Source: Warburgia ugandensis (Eukaryota; Streptophyta; Magnoliopsida; Canellales; Canellaceae). Taken from it: a stretch of DNA of 64,000 nt. The notes beneath the pieces were generated by a model. That model worked only from the letters and a program-made list of their open reading frames with translations, searched no databases and was not told where the DNA came from. The position numbers were made by a program, and so were the translations under genes. Positions 1 to 11,562 of this stretch are shown piece after piece; positions within the stretch are counted from its first letter, which is position 1, and each line of letters starts with the position of its first letter. The stretch lies in the NCBI GenBank assembly GCA_035236585.1, contig CP141137.1:42430057-42494056 (forward strand), in the 5' to 3' direction.

Positions 1-681
1 TCTATATAGAATTATCATGATTTTTGTTTATATAAAAATTGCGTCTTATTCCACCTACACAAGCAATTGCTTACTGAGGCATTGCTTTGGTTTGCAATGC
101 CTCAAATACAAAGAATAGTAGTAGGTTTGGCATGTTGATAAAATAGGAGCAGCATACTGACAGGAGCACCAATGGATGCTTTGGAAGTGGACAGGTAAGA
201 ATTGGTCTTTGAATTGAAGTTATCATATTAGAAATGAGAAAGAGACTGCATTGTATGTAATTATGGGAATTTGGAAGACTTATATGACTGGGTTGTGCTG
301 TGGAGGTTCTAGGTGTGTTGTGTTGATGTAAATTATTTTTGTTTTGTTAGACGTATGAAAAGGAGATAGAGTCTTCATTTATATTTTAAAATTGTCAACA
401 AATGTTTATCAGGTACTTCGCAATGACATGCATTAAATGTCATATGTTTGAAAAACAGAGGAAACTCTATTGGATTTTTGGTAGAAATGAGCACTAATTT
501 CAGTGAGAATCCTTGTTTTTGAGAAAAGAAAAATGGCACTTGGGGTTTTTCAAAGTTAATTTAAAGAAAATATTTTTTGATGCATTGCATTATTTTTACA
601 AAAATTATTTCAAATTGGATTGATCTTGCATTAGAAATTAGTTTGTATTTAAAATTACATTTGAAAACTCGGGTCGTCACA
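1..681 (+). mobile_element. LTR family L, copy L1 (3' part only)
   Basis: This is the 3' part of a long retrotransposon LTR in plus orientation, cut by the window start. It ends in the same terminal motif as L2 (GGGTCGTCACA at 671-681) and carries the family stem-loop about 580 bp before the end. It abuts Athila-like LTR sequence of element A at 682, so it was probably inserted into A. The target duplication cannot be checked because the 5' end lies outside the window. No coding capacity is seen. Family assignment rests on the shared terminus and hairpin. Confidence 0.7.
75..104 (+). other. LTR stem-loop, L1
   Basis: A perfect 11-bp inverted repeat (TGAGGCATTGC, then GCAATGCCTCA) with an 8-nt loop at 86-93. 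The equivalent hairpin occurs in L2-L5 with different stem bases that still pair. It may act in the RNA, for example near 3'-end formation, or be a protein site on DNA; the role is unknown. Confidence 0.75.
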
Positions 682-795
682 ACCCTCGACCTACAAAATT
701 ATAGAATTAAACCTAATTTGTGATAATTAAGTTATTTTTTTTCTTTAAAACCTTTTAAATATGGAGATATATATGTAATAATTTTGTATATATCA
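682..795 (-). mobile_element. 3' LTR stub of element A
   Basis: Short LTR remnant between the L1 terminus and the polypurine tract. Its first part resembles the segment near 14180 in the 5' LTR of B (the cctcgacctacaaaat-like block). On the minus strand the LTR would begin TGATATATAC. Too short and diverged for firm boundaries. Confidence 0.5.
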
Positions 796-810
796 AATAC
801 CCCCAGACTT
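796..810 (-). other. Polypurine tract of element A
   Basis: The minus strand reads AAGTCTGGGGGTATT directly before the 3' LTR. It follows a stretch (CTCGAGGACAAGCAAAATC on the minus strand) of the kind usually found just upstream of the tract in plant Ty3 elements. It is the plus-strand primer site for reverse transcription. Confidence 0.65.
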
Positions 811-2650
811 AGATTTTGCTTGTCCTCGAGCAAAACTAGAAAAATAGAAAAGAAGAAATTTGAAAAATATCATAACCACTTTCACTAGTGCTCTCGAATG
901 CATGTAGCTCATGTAGAAAGCCTTTAAACCCCTAGGTTATCCCTAGTGGACTAGTTGCAGTCTCGTAAGGGTTTCTATAAATGATACCTATAAACATTCT
1001 CAAAAGTCCTTATGTAGTCCATCATTTATCTCAAAGAATCTTCTTATATTTAGTTTATGTTAAACTCTTAACTTTAGCATAAAAATCATCAGCAGTTCAA
1101 AATTCTACCTTTATGCTAAGGATATCCCATTAGTTCATTAAGCCTAGGAATGTGAGTGTGTGAATGTAGCTAATATATACAATTTTAGGTCTCCAAGGAA
1201 ATTATAACCTAGATTACCATCCAAATGTATGTTTTGACTCAAATCTCACAGGATATTCTTTAACACTCAGAAAAGGGCTAAATCTCTCTTTAATATGTGA
1301 GTGGAATAACGTTCATCAAGTTCAAAATTCTCACACACTTCACACAAAAGAATGATGACTTAGAAAGGATTGATAATGGTCTCATGATAGGATATCAACT
1401 ACTGGGAGTGTTACACTATACCAAATCCCTTCTCATTCATAACCATGTCAAAGTCATATTCCTCCAAAGACCAAGTTAAGACTTCTATTAGGACGCAACA
1501 TAGTTTTAGGATAGGGTTATCAAAAGAATGAGTATAAAGGCAAACAAAGGTTGTCTAGAAACTATATAAATGTCTTTTATCAATGTATTTACAACTTTTC
1601 CATTTTTTATTTGCTAGAGTGAATTTTTTTTTATTGGCTATATTTTTTTCTTTTCTCATTTTTCTCCATTTTGTCTTTTGGTGTAGCCTTTCTTTTTAGT
1701 TTTATCTTTTTTGTCCCTTTTGGATGTTCATCTCTTGACTTGTATTGCTTATACTTTTCTTAAGATAATCTTCAACCATCTCTACATATTTCCAAAAAAA
1801 CTAGGTAATGGATATAATATAGTGGTTTTATAAGGGTACTGATTAATTGGTTCATAGAGAAAAGGCTCATTGTAAAGGCACAAAGGTGTAACTAGTGGAA
1901 AAGTAACATAGGAAGGCTAAAGGCTCTAGGTTTACCAAGGATGGCCTCTATCATTTGTTTGGTTTCATATGACTTAAACATACCATAAACTCAAGAGATA
2001 AATGATATAATCTAATAGATGTTTTCTCAATGGTTGACCAAGATGAAGGATAATGAGACCAACTAGGAAAATATTGTCCATTGCGGAAAATTTTTGGAAT
2101 TTATGAATAACCCTCTCAAAGAGGGAATGGTTCTAAAGCTCACATGGGTTATTTATCTTCACAAATCTTCTTCAAGATCTCTAAGTTATAGTTACTCTTT
2201 GACTTTAACTATATATGCATGGCTATTTGTGCAAAGAATATTTTTAGTTTAAATTTTCATGGAAAACTTTAGAAGAAGAATAAAATAGCTAACTAATTAT
2301 GTACAAATCTATTAATATGCTAAACTTCAAAATATAAACTGAATAGTTAGAAAATGTAAATTCTCATCCTTGTAAAGGAATCGTTCATAAGGTTTTTGTT
2401 TTTTGTGTGTGAAAATTTTCATTTTTTTAAAGAAATAAAAAGAAAAGGGCTCAAAATAAAGAAATTTATAAATAAATAATAGACTCAAAAATAAATAAAA
2501 TAAACTTAAAAACTTATAGACACATCAAAATTTGAATACCCTACCCTTAGACTTAAATTAAACATTGTCCTAAATATTTTGAAATAAAAGCATGGACAAA
2601 TAAAATAATTAGGTAAAGAGATAAAGGTTAGAATGATATTACTTGCACTC
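811..2650 (-). repeat. 3' non-coding region of element A
   Basis: About 1.8 kb between integrase and polypurine tract, with no sustained reading frame. The block around 1500-2600 is recognisably repeated at about 7500-8480 (element B) and 26250-27230 (element C). Shared landmarks include a pyrimidine-rich run after 1590 and a segment encoding the minus-strand equivalent of LNTMF-like residues near 2560. Athila elements often carry a long region here, sometimes with an env-like frame; no such frame is visible. Confidence 0.6.
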
Positions 2651-2759
2651 TTAGGATAGTGCATTGATCTATTGATATAGCCACACCAAAACAAAAGTAC
2701 AAAATGCAACCTACAACTATATCTACACCATGATGCAAATGACCTTTTGTGGATCAAAT

Positions 2760-3905
2760 CTTGATAAATAGGCTCCCTTAGGGGGAGTTTCTCCTCTTCA
2801 TCAGGGTTTCTCATTTCTAAATATGGTTTTAACTACTGACCATTAACTTTGAAAAGTTCTTCTTCTTTTTCAATCTCTACAATCCCATGAGGATAGACAG
2901 TGTTTACTATGTATGGGCTAGTCCATCGAGAGCGTAACTTTCCCAGAAAGATATGTAGATGAGAACTATAGAGTAGGACCTTCTAACCTGGCTCAAACAT
3001 TTTGCCTAATATAGATTTGTCTTGAGCCATCTTCATACGATCCTTCTCCCTTTTAGCACTATTGTATACATCTCTTCTAAGTTCTTGCAACTCTTGAAGT
3101 TAGAACCTTTTGTGGGTCCCAGCTTTATCATGGTCAAAGTTGAGCTATTTAATTGCCTAGTGTGCCTTGTGTTCTAGCTCAATAGGTAAATGAGAAGCTT
3201 TCCCAAAAATTAGGTGGTATGGGGACATTCCAATAGGGGTCTTATACGCTATTCTATAAGCTCAGAGTGCATCAGTTAGTCTAAGCAGCCAGTCTTCCTA
3301 TTGGAGTTCACCATCTTCTATAGTATGAGCTTAATTTCCCTATTAGATACCTTAACTTGCCTACTAGTCTGGGAATGGTAGGGCATTGCAACACTGTGGG
3401 TAACTCCATATTTCTTCATTACTGTCTCAAATATGCTCTTGCAAAAAATTTTACCACCATCATTGATAATAACGTGTGGAGTGCCAAAGCGTGGAAAGAT
3501 ATTATCTTTTAATAACTGGATTACCACCTTGTGGTCATTTATCTTACACACTACTACTTCTACCCATTTGGATATGTAGTGCACTCCCACTGGGATGTAC
3601 AAATTCCCAAAAGGGTTAAGAAAGGGGCCCATAAAGTTCATGCCCCAAACATAAAAAATGTCAACTATCAAGATGGGGTTGAGTGGCATCATGTCCCTAT
3701 GACTAATGTTCCCTAACTTTTGATAGCAATCACATGCTTTATAAGACGTATGAGAATCTTTAAAAATCATGGGCCAATAAAATCCACACTATAAAATCTT
3801 TGCAATGGTCTTTTTAGCACTATAATGGCCCCCACAAGCATGGTCATGGCAAAGGAGGTTATTTTATTATGGTCATTTTCTGGGGCACATCTCCTAATGA
3901 TCTGG
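2760..3905 (-). pseudogene. Element A integrase (decayed)
   Basis: Integrase domain of the Athila-like polyprotein, which would insert the cDNA copy. An N-terminal zinc-binding part is seen near 3840 (HACGGHY) with Cys-x2-Cys near 3730 (CDCYQK). The catalytic core lies at about 3318-3700 and the C-terminal domain at about 2810-2990 ([15 protein letters not shown]). It cannot be active. The first catalytic Asp in the WG-FMGPF block is Asn, the catalytic Glu in the TS-QV-VSNREIK block is Lys, and an in-frame stop separates finger from core. The middle Asp (IINDGG) remains. Confidence 0.85.
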
Positions 3906-3929
3906 TCAGAATAGTACTTGAATAAGTAT

Positions 3930-4505
3930 GGATCATCCTAGTAAAGTTCTTGAGCATGGCTGAAAAATTAGATGTATATTGTTTTGACTAATTTGTCGCA
4001 AGATAATTGACAATATCAGCATACTAGGTAACTGGGAAACCTGCATTGGTTGCTCATTTGGAAAAGTCTCTTTGATGGGCAGAGGTTCATTAGAAGACTC
4101 AACGATTAACTTGGACAAGTGATCTACTATAACATTTTTGGAACCTTTCCTGTCCTTAATTTTAATGTGAAACTTTTGTAGCAATAAAATCCATTCAATA
4201 AATCTAGGCTTAGCATCCTCTTAGAAAGAAGGTACTTCAATGCTTCATGATCCAAGTAGATTATCACCTTAGACATTAGGAGATAAGATCTAAATTTGTC
4301 CAAGGCAAAGATTACAGCAAGCAATTCTTTCTTTGTAGTGGAGTAGTTGAGTTATGTTTCATTGAGAGTTTTGCTGGCATAGTATATCACATGATGAATT
4401 TTAACAATTCACTACCCTAAAATAGCTTCAATGGCATAATCGGAGGCATCACACATGATCTCAAATGGTGCACTCCAATCTAGTGGTCGTATTATATGCA
4501 CAGAG
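3930..4505 (-). pseudogene. Element A RNase H (frameshifted)
   Basis: RNase H region between RT and integrase in the normal Ty3 order. Recognisable pieces are LAVIFALDKFRSYL and KVIIYLDHEALKYLL (about 4240-4324) and, in another frame, KIKDRKGSKNVIVDHLS (about 4110-4180). The frame change near 4180 shows at least one frameshift. The domain would degrade the RNA template during reverse transcription; this copy is broken. Confidence 0.8.
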
Positions 4506-4511
4506 ATCAGT

Positions 4512-5421
4512 TCAGCCTTCAGACATTGCCTTCATGCAGTTTTCATCAAAGTTTAAAATTGCTTCCTTTGCTAATAGATTGCAGAGAGGTCTAGAAATTT
4601 TGCTAAAATCTTTGATGAGCTGTCTGTAGAATCCAGCATGGCCTAAGAATAAGAGGATCTCCTTTTTCGTTCTAAGAGGAGAAATATTAGAGATGAGGTC
4701 CACTTTGGCCTTGTCAACCTCTATGCCTTGTTGTGATATGACATGCCTTAGTACTATGCCACTTTTTACCAAAAAAAGACATTTCGCCTAGTTAAGAACT
4801 AAGTTTTCCTCTAGGCACCTCCCTAACACTAAAGCTAGGTGAGGCAATTACTAATCAAAATTAAACCCAAATACTAAAAAATCATCCATGAGCACTTCAT
4901 GGAATCTCTCCATCATATCAGAGAATATACTCATCTTACACTATTGAAAAGTCACTGGTGCATTGTGTAGCCCAAAAGGCATGCATTTGTATGAAAAGGT
5001 TCCAAAAGGACAAGTGAAGGCAATCTTCTCTTGATCCTCTAGTTGTAACCAAAATATCCATCAAGGAAACAGTAATACTCATGACTAGCCAACCTTGCTA
5101 GCATAGGTCTATGAATGGAAGAGGAAAGTGGTCTTTCCTCATGACCGAGTTTATCTTATGGTAGTTGATGCAAAATCTCCACCTATTGGTAATGCGAGTG
5201 AGGACTAACTCATTATCTTCATTTGTAACTATCGTAACTCCAGATTTTTTAGGGACAACCTGAACAAGATTGACCCAAGCACCATCATAGATAGGGTAAA
5301 TGATACTTGCACCTAACAACTTAAGGACCTCTACTCTGACTACCTCCTTCATGTGAGGGTTTAGCCTCCATTGTGATTCTCGAGATGTTTTATCATTTTC
5401 TTCTAAATGAATTTGGTGCAT
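4512..5421 (-). pseudogene. Element A reverse transcriptase (decayed)
   Basis: RT domain of the Athila-like element. It starts with an N-terminal block (LNPHMKEVVRVEVLKLL) near 5350 and a RWRFCINYHKIN block near 5180. The polymerase motif LMDDFLVFG lies near 4870-4895 with both catalytic Asp residues kept, and the thumb and connection part (FLGHAGFYRQLIKDF) lies near 4600. Frames change between 5098 and 4772, so the domain is not continuous. Confidence 0.85.
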
Positions 5422-5499
5422 ACAAATGGTGGGGCTACTTCCTTTTATGTTTGAGATGGACCTCCTTATTGTTGTCTTATGTCTCCAGAGAACATTAAG

Positions 5500-6255
5500 T
5501 AGCTTACCTTCCTATTCTTGATTGAGATTTGAGACTATGGTTATAGATAAGGTTTCAAAAGGACTTAAGAATGCATATTTTAAACTTTCTGACAATTTTT
5601 TTAGGTCGAATGTGGGTGTTTTCTCAGGTGGACCTTGAGCAGTGGAAGGTGGTATCAAGGGCTTTAATTTTGGTCTCCATTTTGGATTGTCCACTATGGC
5701 TGCAACTTCAAGTAGTGGGTCAATTTCCTTCATGGAACCAGCTTGATTAGACTTAGAGGATGAAAGGAAAGTGTCATGAACTATACTCTCTATAGCATTT
5801 ATGGCGAATAAGTCTACAAAGTCCATCTGTTGTGTTGCATTAAAAATGTTGACCTTAAGTCTCATGTTGCCAAATGATAGCTTCATAACACCAATTCGAC
5901 AATTGATGATGGCACTAGATGGGCTAAAAATGGATGACCCAAAATGATAGGCATCTCATTATCTAGATTGGATATAGGTTCTATGTCTAGGACTAAGAAG
6001 TACACTAGAAAAAGTAATTTATCTACCTGTTTAAGACATCTACTATTCCTCTAGGACATTTGATAGATTAGTCCACTAATTGGAGGGTAGTAGTCATAGT
6101 TTTTGGATCACCTAAACATAGTTTCTCCTAGATAGAGTATGGCAATAGGTTAACACTAGCCTCTAAATCTAAGAGTGCCTTATCAAATCTGGGTTCCCTA
6201 ATAACACATGAGATTGTAGGGAAACTAGGATCTTCGTATTTTGTAGGGGTTTGGT
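5500..6255 (-). pseudogene. Element A protease and protease-RT linker (decayed)
   Basis: The stretch 5512-5886 is open and reads as the acidic and Pro-rich linker that follows the aspartic protease in Athila elements (PEKTPTFDLKKLSESLKYAF). Upstream, at about 5890-6090, shifted frames carry the protease C-terminal block (IILG-PFLA and nearby). Several frameshifts and stops are present. The protease would process Gag-Pol. Confidence 0.65.
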
Positions 6256-6584
6256 GTTGTAGTATGAATTAACCTGACCAGCAAGGAAGGCCTTTTTATG
6301 CACATTAAGCTTTTACTTTTTTGTGTACAAGTCCTACATGAATTTAGTATAAGGAGGAAACTTTTTTATGGCACTGAGTAATGGAATATTGATTTTAACT
6401 TATTTGAAGATGTCCATTATCTCATTGTAAATGTTCTCCTTCTTAGCTATATGAAGTCTTTGAGAGAAGGGAGCCTTTGGAACATGAGGTGCATAAGGAA
6501 GGGATTCTTGTGAAGGAGGTGGTTGAGCTTTTTTTTTTCTCTTCAGAGGTTGTATAGGCTTCTCTTGCTCCTCAGCTTGTGGGC
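6256..6584 (-). pseudogene. Element A gag C-terminal fragment
   Basis: The minus strand carries gag-end signatures typical of Athila, such as APFSQRLHIAKKENIYNEI followed by KINIPLLSAI and a YTKFM block. The fragment stops where sequence matching the B LTR begins at 6585. No upstream gag, leader or primer site of A is present. Confidence 0.65.
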
Positions 6585-7440
6585 TTAGGAAGGTAGGTGA
6601 GGTGATAAGGTGGGTAAGAGATGGGAAAAGGAAAAGAAGGTGGGAGGAAAGTGGGGTGTAGGAAAGACTTAGGAAAGTGAGGTGAGATTGAGTTTTTTTA
6701 TTGGTTAAGTAATTTCCTAAGGAATTGGATTTGTTGGGTGGTTAAGACAGGAGTTTAAGAAGGTGGAAGAGTTATGGAATGGTAGGACTCTTGAATGGAA
6801 AGTCAAATTCGTGGTGTTGGTGAGGTGGAAAGTGATATAAAGGGGAGAAAAACATCAAAATTGGAAGGCTCTCATCCTATTGGTCCATATGCCAACTTAT
6901 GCTAATAAGATTTCCCTTAATTACCTTCAAAATATCACTTAAAATATCATGGATAATCCTCTTGAATTTCATCCAATCCTAGCTTTCCATTTAGCTTAGC
7001 TTGGTGGCTTAGATGGCTAACATTGAAGGCTTCATTGGCTAAGATTCATGGTTGGCTTGGTGGGAATGCATGGCTTACTTCATGGACCCACTTTGCCCAT
7101 ATTTAGCTCCTTTAATCGCATCCATTGTTGGTCCATGAGATGATATTTTCCTTGGGTTTCATCTTGGATTGATGATTCTTAGGTTTTGACTCAATCTTTT
7201 GATCTTGATCTTTAATCTTCCTACAAAAAGTGAAAAACCTTAACTAAATCTTAAAAAATATGATTAATCACATACTTATATTGGATTAGCCTCTAGACCT
7301 ATAAAATAGAAAAATTTTCTTCATTAGGTCAAAAATGCATGTATTATGAATTTTGGTCTAAAAACCCTAATTTACCCCTATAATTTGTAACACATGGGTA
7401 ACTAATTGGGTGGTTTTTATGCAAAATTAAACACTTATCG
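6585..7440 (-). mobile_element. 3' LTR of B, truncated (U3 part)
   Basis: Matches 13298-14326 of the 5' LTR over its whole length apart from a gap of about 150 bp near 7060 and scattered substitutions. It ends at 7440, where the minus strand reads CGATAAGTG instead of TGATAAGTG. The remaining 1.7 kb of the LTR is missing at the junction with gag of A. Confidence 0.8.
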
Positions 7441-8580
7441 CACCTCCAACTAGAATTTTGCTAGTCTTGATAAAAAAAAACGCAATGTAGTCTTAGGTAA
7501 GGGTTATTAAAAGAATAGAAATAAAGGTAAACAAAGGTTGTCTAAAAAATATGTACAAGTCTTCTATTAGTATGTTCACAACTTTTCCATTTTTTCCTCA
7601 TAAGATTGAACATTTTTTTTTTTTCATTGGTTGTCTCTATTTTTTTTTTAGTTTTTCACTTAACTTTACATATAGCCTTTCTGAACATTTTCTCCTATTT
7701 CACCTTTTTAATGTTCATCTCTTGAATTGTATTGTTTATACTTTTTGTCAAGATCTTCTTCAATCTTCTCTACATATTTCCAAAACAACTCGGTAATGGA
7801 TATATTATAAGGGTTCAATATAGGTAAATGTTTGTGTGACTAACAAAGAAAAGGCTAATATCTAAAAGGCTCAATGGGCTACCTAGTGGAAAATAACTTA
7901 GGGAAGGCTAAAGGTTTTGGGTTAAACAAGGATGGGCTCTATCATGCCCTAGGTTTCATATGACTTAAAATTTGATCATAAACTTAAGATATATGTTATA
8001 GTCTTTTATTATTTATTAATAGTGATAAAAAATAATGAGACCAACTAAGAATTAATGTCTGCTAAAGAAAATTTTTAATTTGTGTATAACCCGCAGAAAA
8101 AGAAGAATGGTTCAAAACTCACATGGGTTATAAGTCTCCATAGATCTTCTTCAAGATCTCTAAGTTATACTTTCTCTTCAACTTAAACTATATATAGTTA
8201 TTTTATGCAATTAATGTTTTGAGTTTAATTTTTCATGAGATACTTTAAAAAAAAGAATTAAAAAGTAGTGAAATAATTGTATACAATTCTGCTAATAAGC
8301 TCAAGTTAAAAAATTTAACTAAATATTTAGAAAATCTAACTTCACATCTTTATAAAGGACTTCAATATTTTTTTCAAAAGTGCGAGAAAATTTAGAAGTC
8401 TCATTGCTACACCTCGAATCTAAACTAAACATTGTCCTCAATGTTTTGAAATATAGGTCATCTAAATGATAAAAGGGTAATGTAGAATAATGAGACTTTC
8501 TAAAAATCCTTGGTTGCCTACCAATGAACACTACGTTTAACATCTTCAACCAGACATGGCCTATAACAAATCTAACCATC
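7441..8580 (-). repeat. 3' non-coding region of element B
   Basis: Homologous to 1500-2600 in A and 26250-27230 in C. Near 8480-8580 the minus strand keeps the short post-integrase landmark of Athila elements (GHVWLKMLNVVFIGRQP in translation, equivalent to the usual block ending in a WEAT/RQP-like segment). This shows that B descends from an element that once had integrase just upstream. No complete frame. Confidence 0.6.
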
Positions 8581-8939
8581 TAAACCTAGACCTACCTAGT
8601 TAAACTAATTTTTCCTAATCTTAAACCTAAGAATGAAATGACAATATTTCTCACACCACTTTAGAACCTCATGATAGTCTGTATATTTCCTCCACCCTCA
8701 AATTTTAAGGTGGTAGTAACAACATGACATAGTAGAGTACCACAATTTTCATTGTTGTGGGACATATTGATGATCCCCCATTTTGAGTATTTCAGGGTAG
8801 TCAATATAATTCCTCCACCTTATAGTTTGAGGTGGAGATAACATGATGACTTTGTGTATTACAATGCATTTTGTTGGTCAATATGGAGACGAATGGTCTT
8901 CTTCTTGACGAAATTGAGGGATAACATTGGCCATTGTTT

Positions 8940-10200
8940 TCAATTTATCTTTTTCCTCCATTTTCCTTACATTACCCTAAAATGGGGATATAAGCTAACT
9001 TTGCCCTTCCCTAAAAGGTGGTTCTTGTATTACTAGAGGCAAGGACATGGTTTTGCTTAAAATCTAAGTATCATCTAATGTGTACCCTAGAGTGGGTTGA
9101 TGTAGGGTTAATACATCAACTAACTCTTTTTCTTTTTATTTTGCTAGCATAGGTAAGGTTTCAATTGGGCCTATATTACTATCTGACATTTGTTCAAATA
9201 AAGTTTGTAGGTGCTAATCAGATACGTCTTCAATATTGCAAGGCTCAATTAGTATTTCAAGCTCTATATGGGTATCTATTCTAACTTGTCATTGAGAAGT
9301 GTCCATTAAAGGCATAGTATCCAACAACTCATTCACCTCCTCAATGGATGTGTCTTCATCAAATTCATAAAAATAAGCAGGGCACAAATTTAGAGGATTT
9401 GGGTTGGATGTTTCCATAATTTCATCCTCTTCAGCAATGGAAGTCTCTTCATCATAATCGTAACAAGGATTAGAACATGGCTCGAGTAGATCTGAGTGGG
9501 AGGTTTCTATGGATGGTTGTGGACTTTGTGGCTCAGAATGATCATAAGGGATTTTTATCCTATTATCAGTAATAAATGGCTCTTCATTATCTGTAATTTG
9601 TTTGAATTCCTCAATCCTTTTATAAATGCAACAATTTTTTTTTAGTAGATTCCCTTATTAGTTTCATTTTCTCTTCCCATTCCTCCCATTATCATCTCAT
9701 TTCCTCAATCACCTTTTCAAAGGCAGCCATGGTCTGTTCCATTTTCTCACAAAATTATTGCATATTCTCTTCTAATAGTTGTTCTTCATGCTATAGAGGA
9801 AACAACTCGTAGGGTTGGTATTGTTGTGGCATTGGGATGTTGAGAAAGGGCTAAGTAGGCTGAACCCATGATGGTTGACCCAGAAATTCTTGATAATCAT
9901 GGTAGTATTGATCAAGGTGGGACCATTGTGGTTCCTCCTAATATTGGTAATCCTAAGACCAAGGTTGTTCGTGGTGCCTAGCCCACTCATCCATTATAGT
10001 CTTGGTAATTTGTCTGAAGACAAAAATTGTTAGGGTATGTGAATGCATTGGGTACATCCATTAGCTCCTGATAGTATTCATTGTATGTGGAGCTTGATGG
10101 CCATGAAAGAGTGGGATTTTGAGGTTCAAAATGGGTATAATCGTTATGGTATGGAGGTTGCGGAGTAGCTTGTGTAAAAGCTATATCCTAATCAATTGAC
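8940..10200 (-). pseudogene. Element B reading frame: Q/P/Y-rich, coiled-coil, acidic protein (decayed)
   Basis: Not recognised as a known family. In sense order three parts appear. First, at about 9780-10195, is a Gln/Pro/Tyr/Trp-rich stretch (pieces such as ATPQPPYHNDYTHFEPQNP and MPQQYQPYELF). Second, at about 9650-9780, is a Glu/Lys heptad-like stretch (CEKMEQTMAAFEKVIEEM). Third, at about 9290-9620, is an acidic stretch open for about 110 codons without an ATG start (CYDYDEETSIAEEDEIMETS). The same frame continues to about 8960 with several stops. Nearly all breaks are TAG, TGA or TAA where Gln, Arg or Trp would fit, as expected from C-to-T decay. It may be a structural Gag-like protein of a non-autonomous element. 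It has no zinc knuckle or protease motif. Confidence 0.5.
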
Positions 10201-11530
10201 TTTGTATTCTATCTAACCTATCCATCAATGTATGAAATCTATCCCCTTCTTAATAGGCCTTTGTTCTCAACCTTGTATACTATGAAACAAATCGTTATAA
10301 ACAATGAATGATTTTTTTTTATTTTCTTTTTTTTCATGAAAACCCTATATGATGCAACCTAAATGCTACCCTAAGCTAAATGATGTACAACCAAATCCTA
10401 GTATTCACTAATTAAGTAGTATCTTGATTATCTTTTCTTAGTGCATAGGTGGTAGCTTCGTAGACCTAGATATAGACAGCTCCTATCTAGATTTGACTGC
10501 TACTTACCAGTTAGGTTGTGCTCAAAAGTGGTTAATACAATCTTCATGTTAGGAGGCATTTAAGCCTCAACTAATTTCAATGTAAGGTGTGGGAGAATCA
10601 CTTGAATTTTAAGACACCCACTATAACCACAGTGCTCAGAAGTCACTAGAGTGATAGTAGATTGTGTCCTTCTAAAATGGTCCTATGAGCTCGTTACCCT
10701 AAGCCTCTTTCTACTTGATTTTAAATTAATATTCAAGGATTGGGATCCCGACATACAAGGATGTTGATTGATTCTTAGGTGGGCCAAGGAGCTGGTGATC
10801 AAATCTAGTCCTTATCTTATAAGGATTCCTGTGAAGGCCTTCCTAGCATTAATTTCATCCCACCATAAAGTAACTAAATATGCAATGCAAAAGAAAAGAA
10901 AACTAATGCTTACCTATATGCTACTTAACAAAGGGTCAAACTACTTAATCTACGAGACACTACAACCATGCAACCTATGCTTTAGTTATAGCTGAGCTCA
11001 AGCTAACCTTTGTTAAATAAGTGCACAACTAATGCAATAGTCCTAAGCAAAAATGCAATAATTATTAATGAATGATCCTAATCTATATGATTTATTCTAC
11101 CATCCAAATGCAAAATTATACTAAATGCAATTTATCCTATAAATTAAAATTTGAGTGAGGGATTCTCACAGTGAGGGTTCCAATGATGATCAAGTGTGGG
11201 CCACCATACCCCACACTTTCCCTGTATTATTACAACCTATTTAAAAATTAAATAATAAAGAAATTAAAATGAAATAAGGGCCTCACTACAATTTCACTCA
11301 AATCCTAATCTATGAAAGCAATAAGCCTAATCTAAGGTGATGAAGCCATAGCCCACAAGATCGTTGCTGCTCCTTTTCGGATTTCCCTTGCATAAAATCA
11401 AAGAAATATGGTCAATATGAGAAAAATAGCAAAGATACACAAAAATATGTAAAAATTCAAAACTAATACACCTTAAACCTAAACTAGAGGAAAATAATCA
11501 AAAGTTTGGAACACTAAACAAAATGTTGTG
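10201..11530 (-). other. Leader region of element B
   Basis: About 1.3 kb between primer site and reading frame. No sustained frame is seen except a short coiled-coil-like piece near 10220 (DRFHTLMDRLDRIQSQL in minus-strand translation) that may belong to the N-terminus of the B protein. The interval 10430-10850 resembles an internal block of family L LTRs. The rest, about 10850-11530, shows nothing recognisable. Confidence 0.4.
10430..10850 (-). repeat. Block shared between B leader and family L LTRs
   Basis: The text around 10530-10720 follows the same order of short matches as 45330-45560 in L5 and the reverse complement of 18300-18520 in L2. These include a TGT(A/T)AGGAGGC motif, an ACTAGAGTGA motif and a CCTA(T)(A/G)AGC–ACCCTAAG spacing. 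Identity is partial. It may be an old fragment of an L-type LTR inserted in B, or a module common to both families. Confidence 0.5.
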
Positions 11531-11550
11531 ACTCCCCAGCAACGACGCCA
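11531..11550 (-). other. Primer binding site of B (tRNA-Asp type)
   Basis: The minus strand reads TGGCGTCGTTGCTGGGGAGT, one or two bases from the TGGCGCCGTTGCCGGGGA site that plant Athila/Tat elements use to prime on tRNA-Asp. It lies 12 bases from the LTR end at 11563, which fixes the orientation and the 5' LTR boundary. Confidence 0.85.
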
Positions 11551-11562
11551 AAAACTAGTTAT

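Larger units (their letters stand above)
682..6584 (-). mobile_element. Athila-like Ty3 retrotransposon A, decayed and 5'-truncated
   Basis: This is a minus-strand Ty3/gypsy element. In sense order it has the gag C-terminus, protease, reverse transcriptase, RNase H, integrase, a long 3' non-coding region, a polypurine tract and a stub of the 3' LTR. The protein signatures are Athila-like: the stretch leading into RT, the polymerase motif LMDDFLVFG, and an integrase finger followed by a WG-FMGPF block. Every domain is interrupted by stops or frameshifts. The 5' side (most of gag, leader and 5' LTR) is missing: gag sequence runs into LTR sequence of element B at about 6585. The 3' LTR is cut at 682 by LTR L1. 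Lineage is from sequence recall, not a search. Confidence 0.85.
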
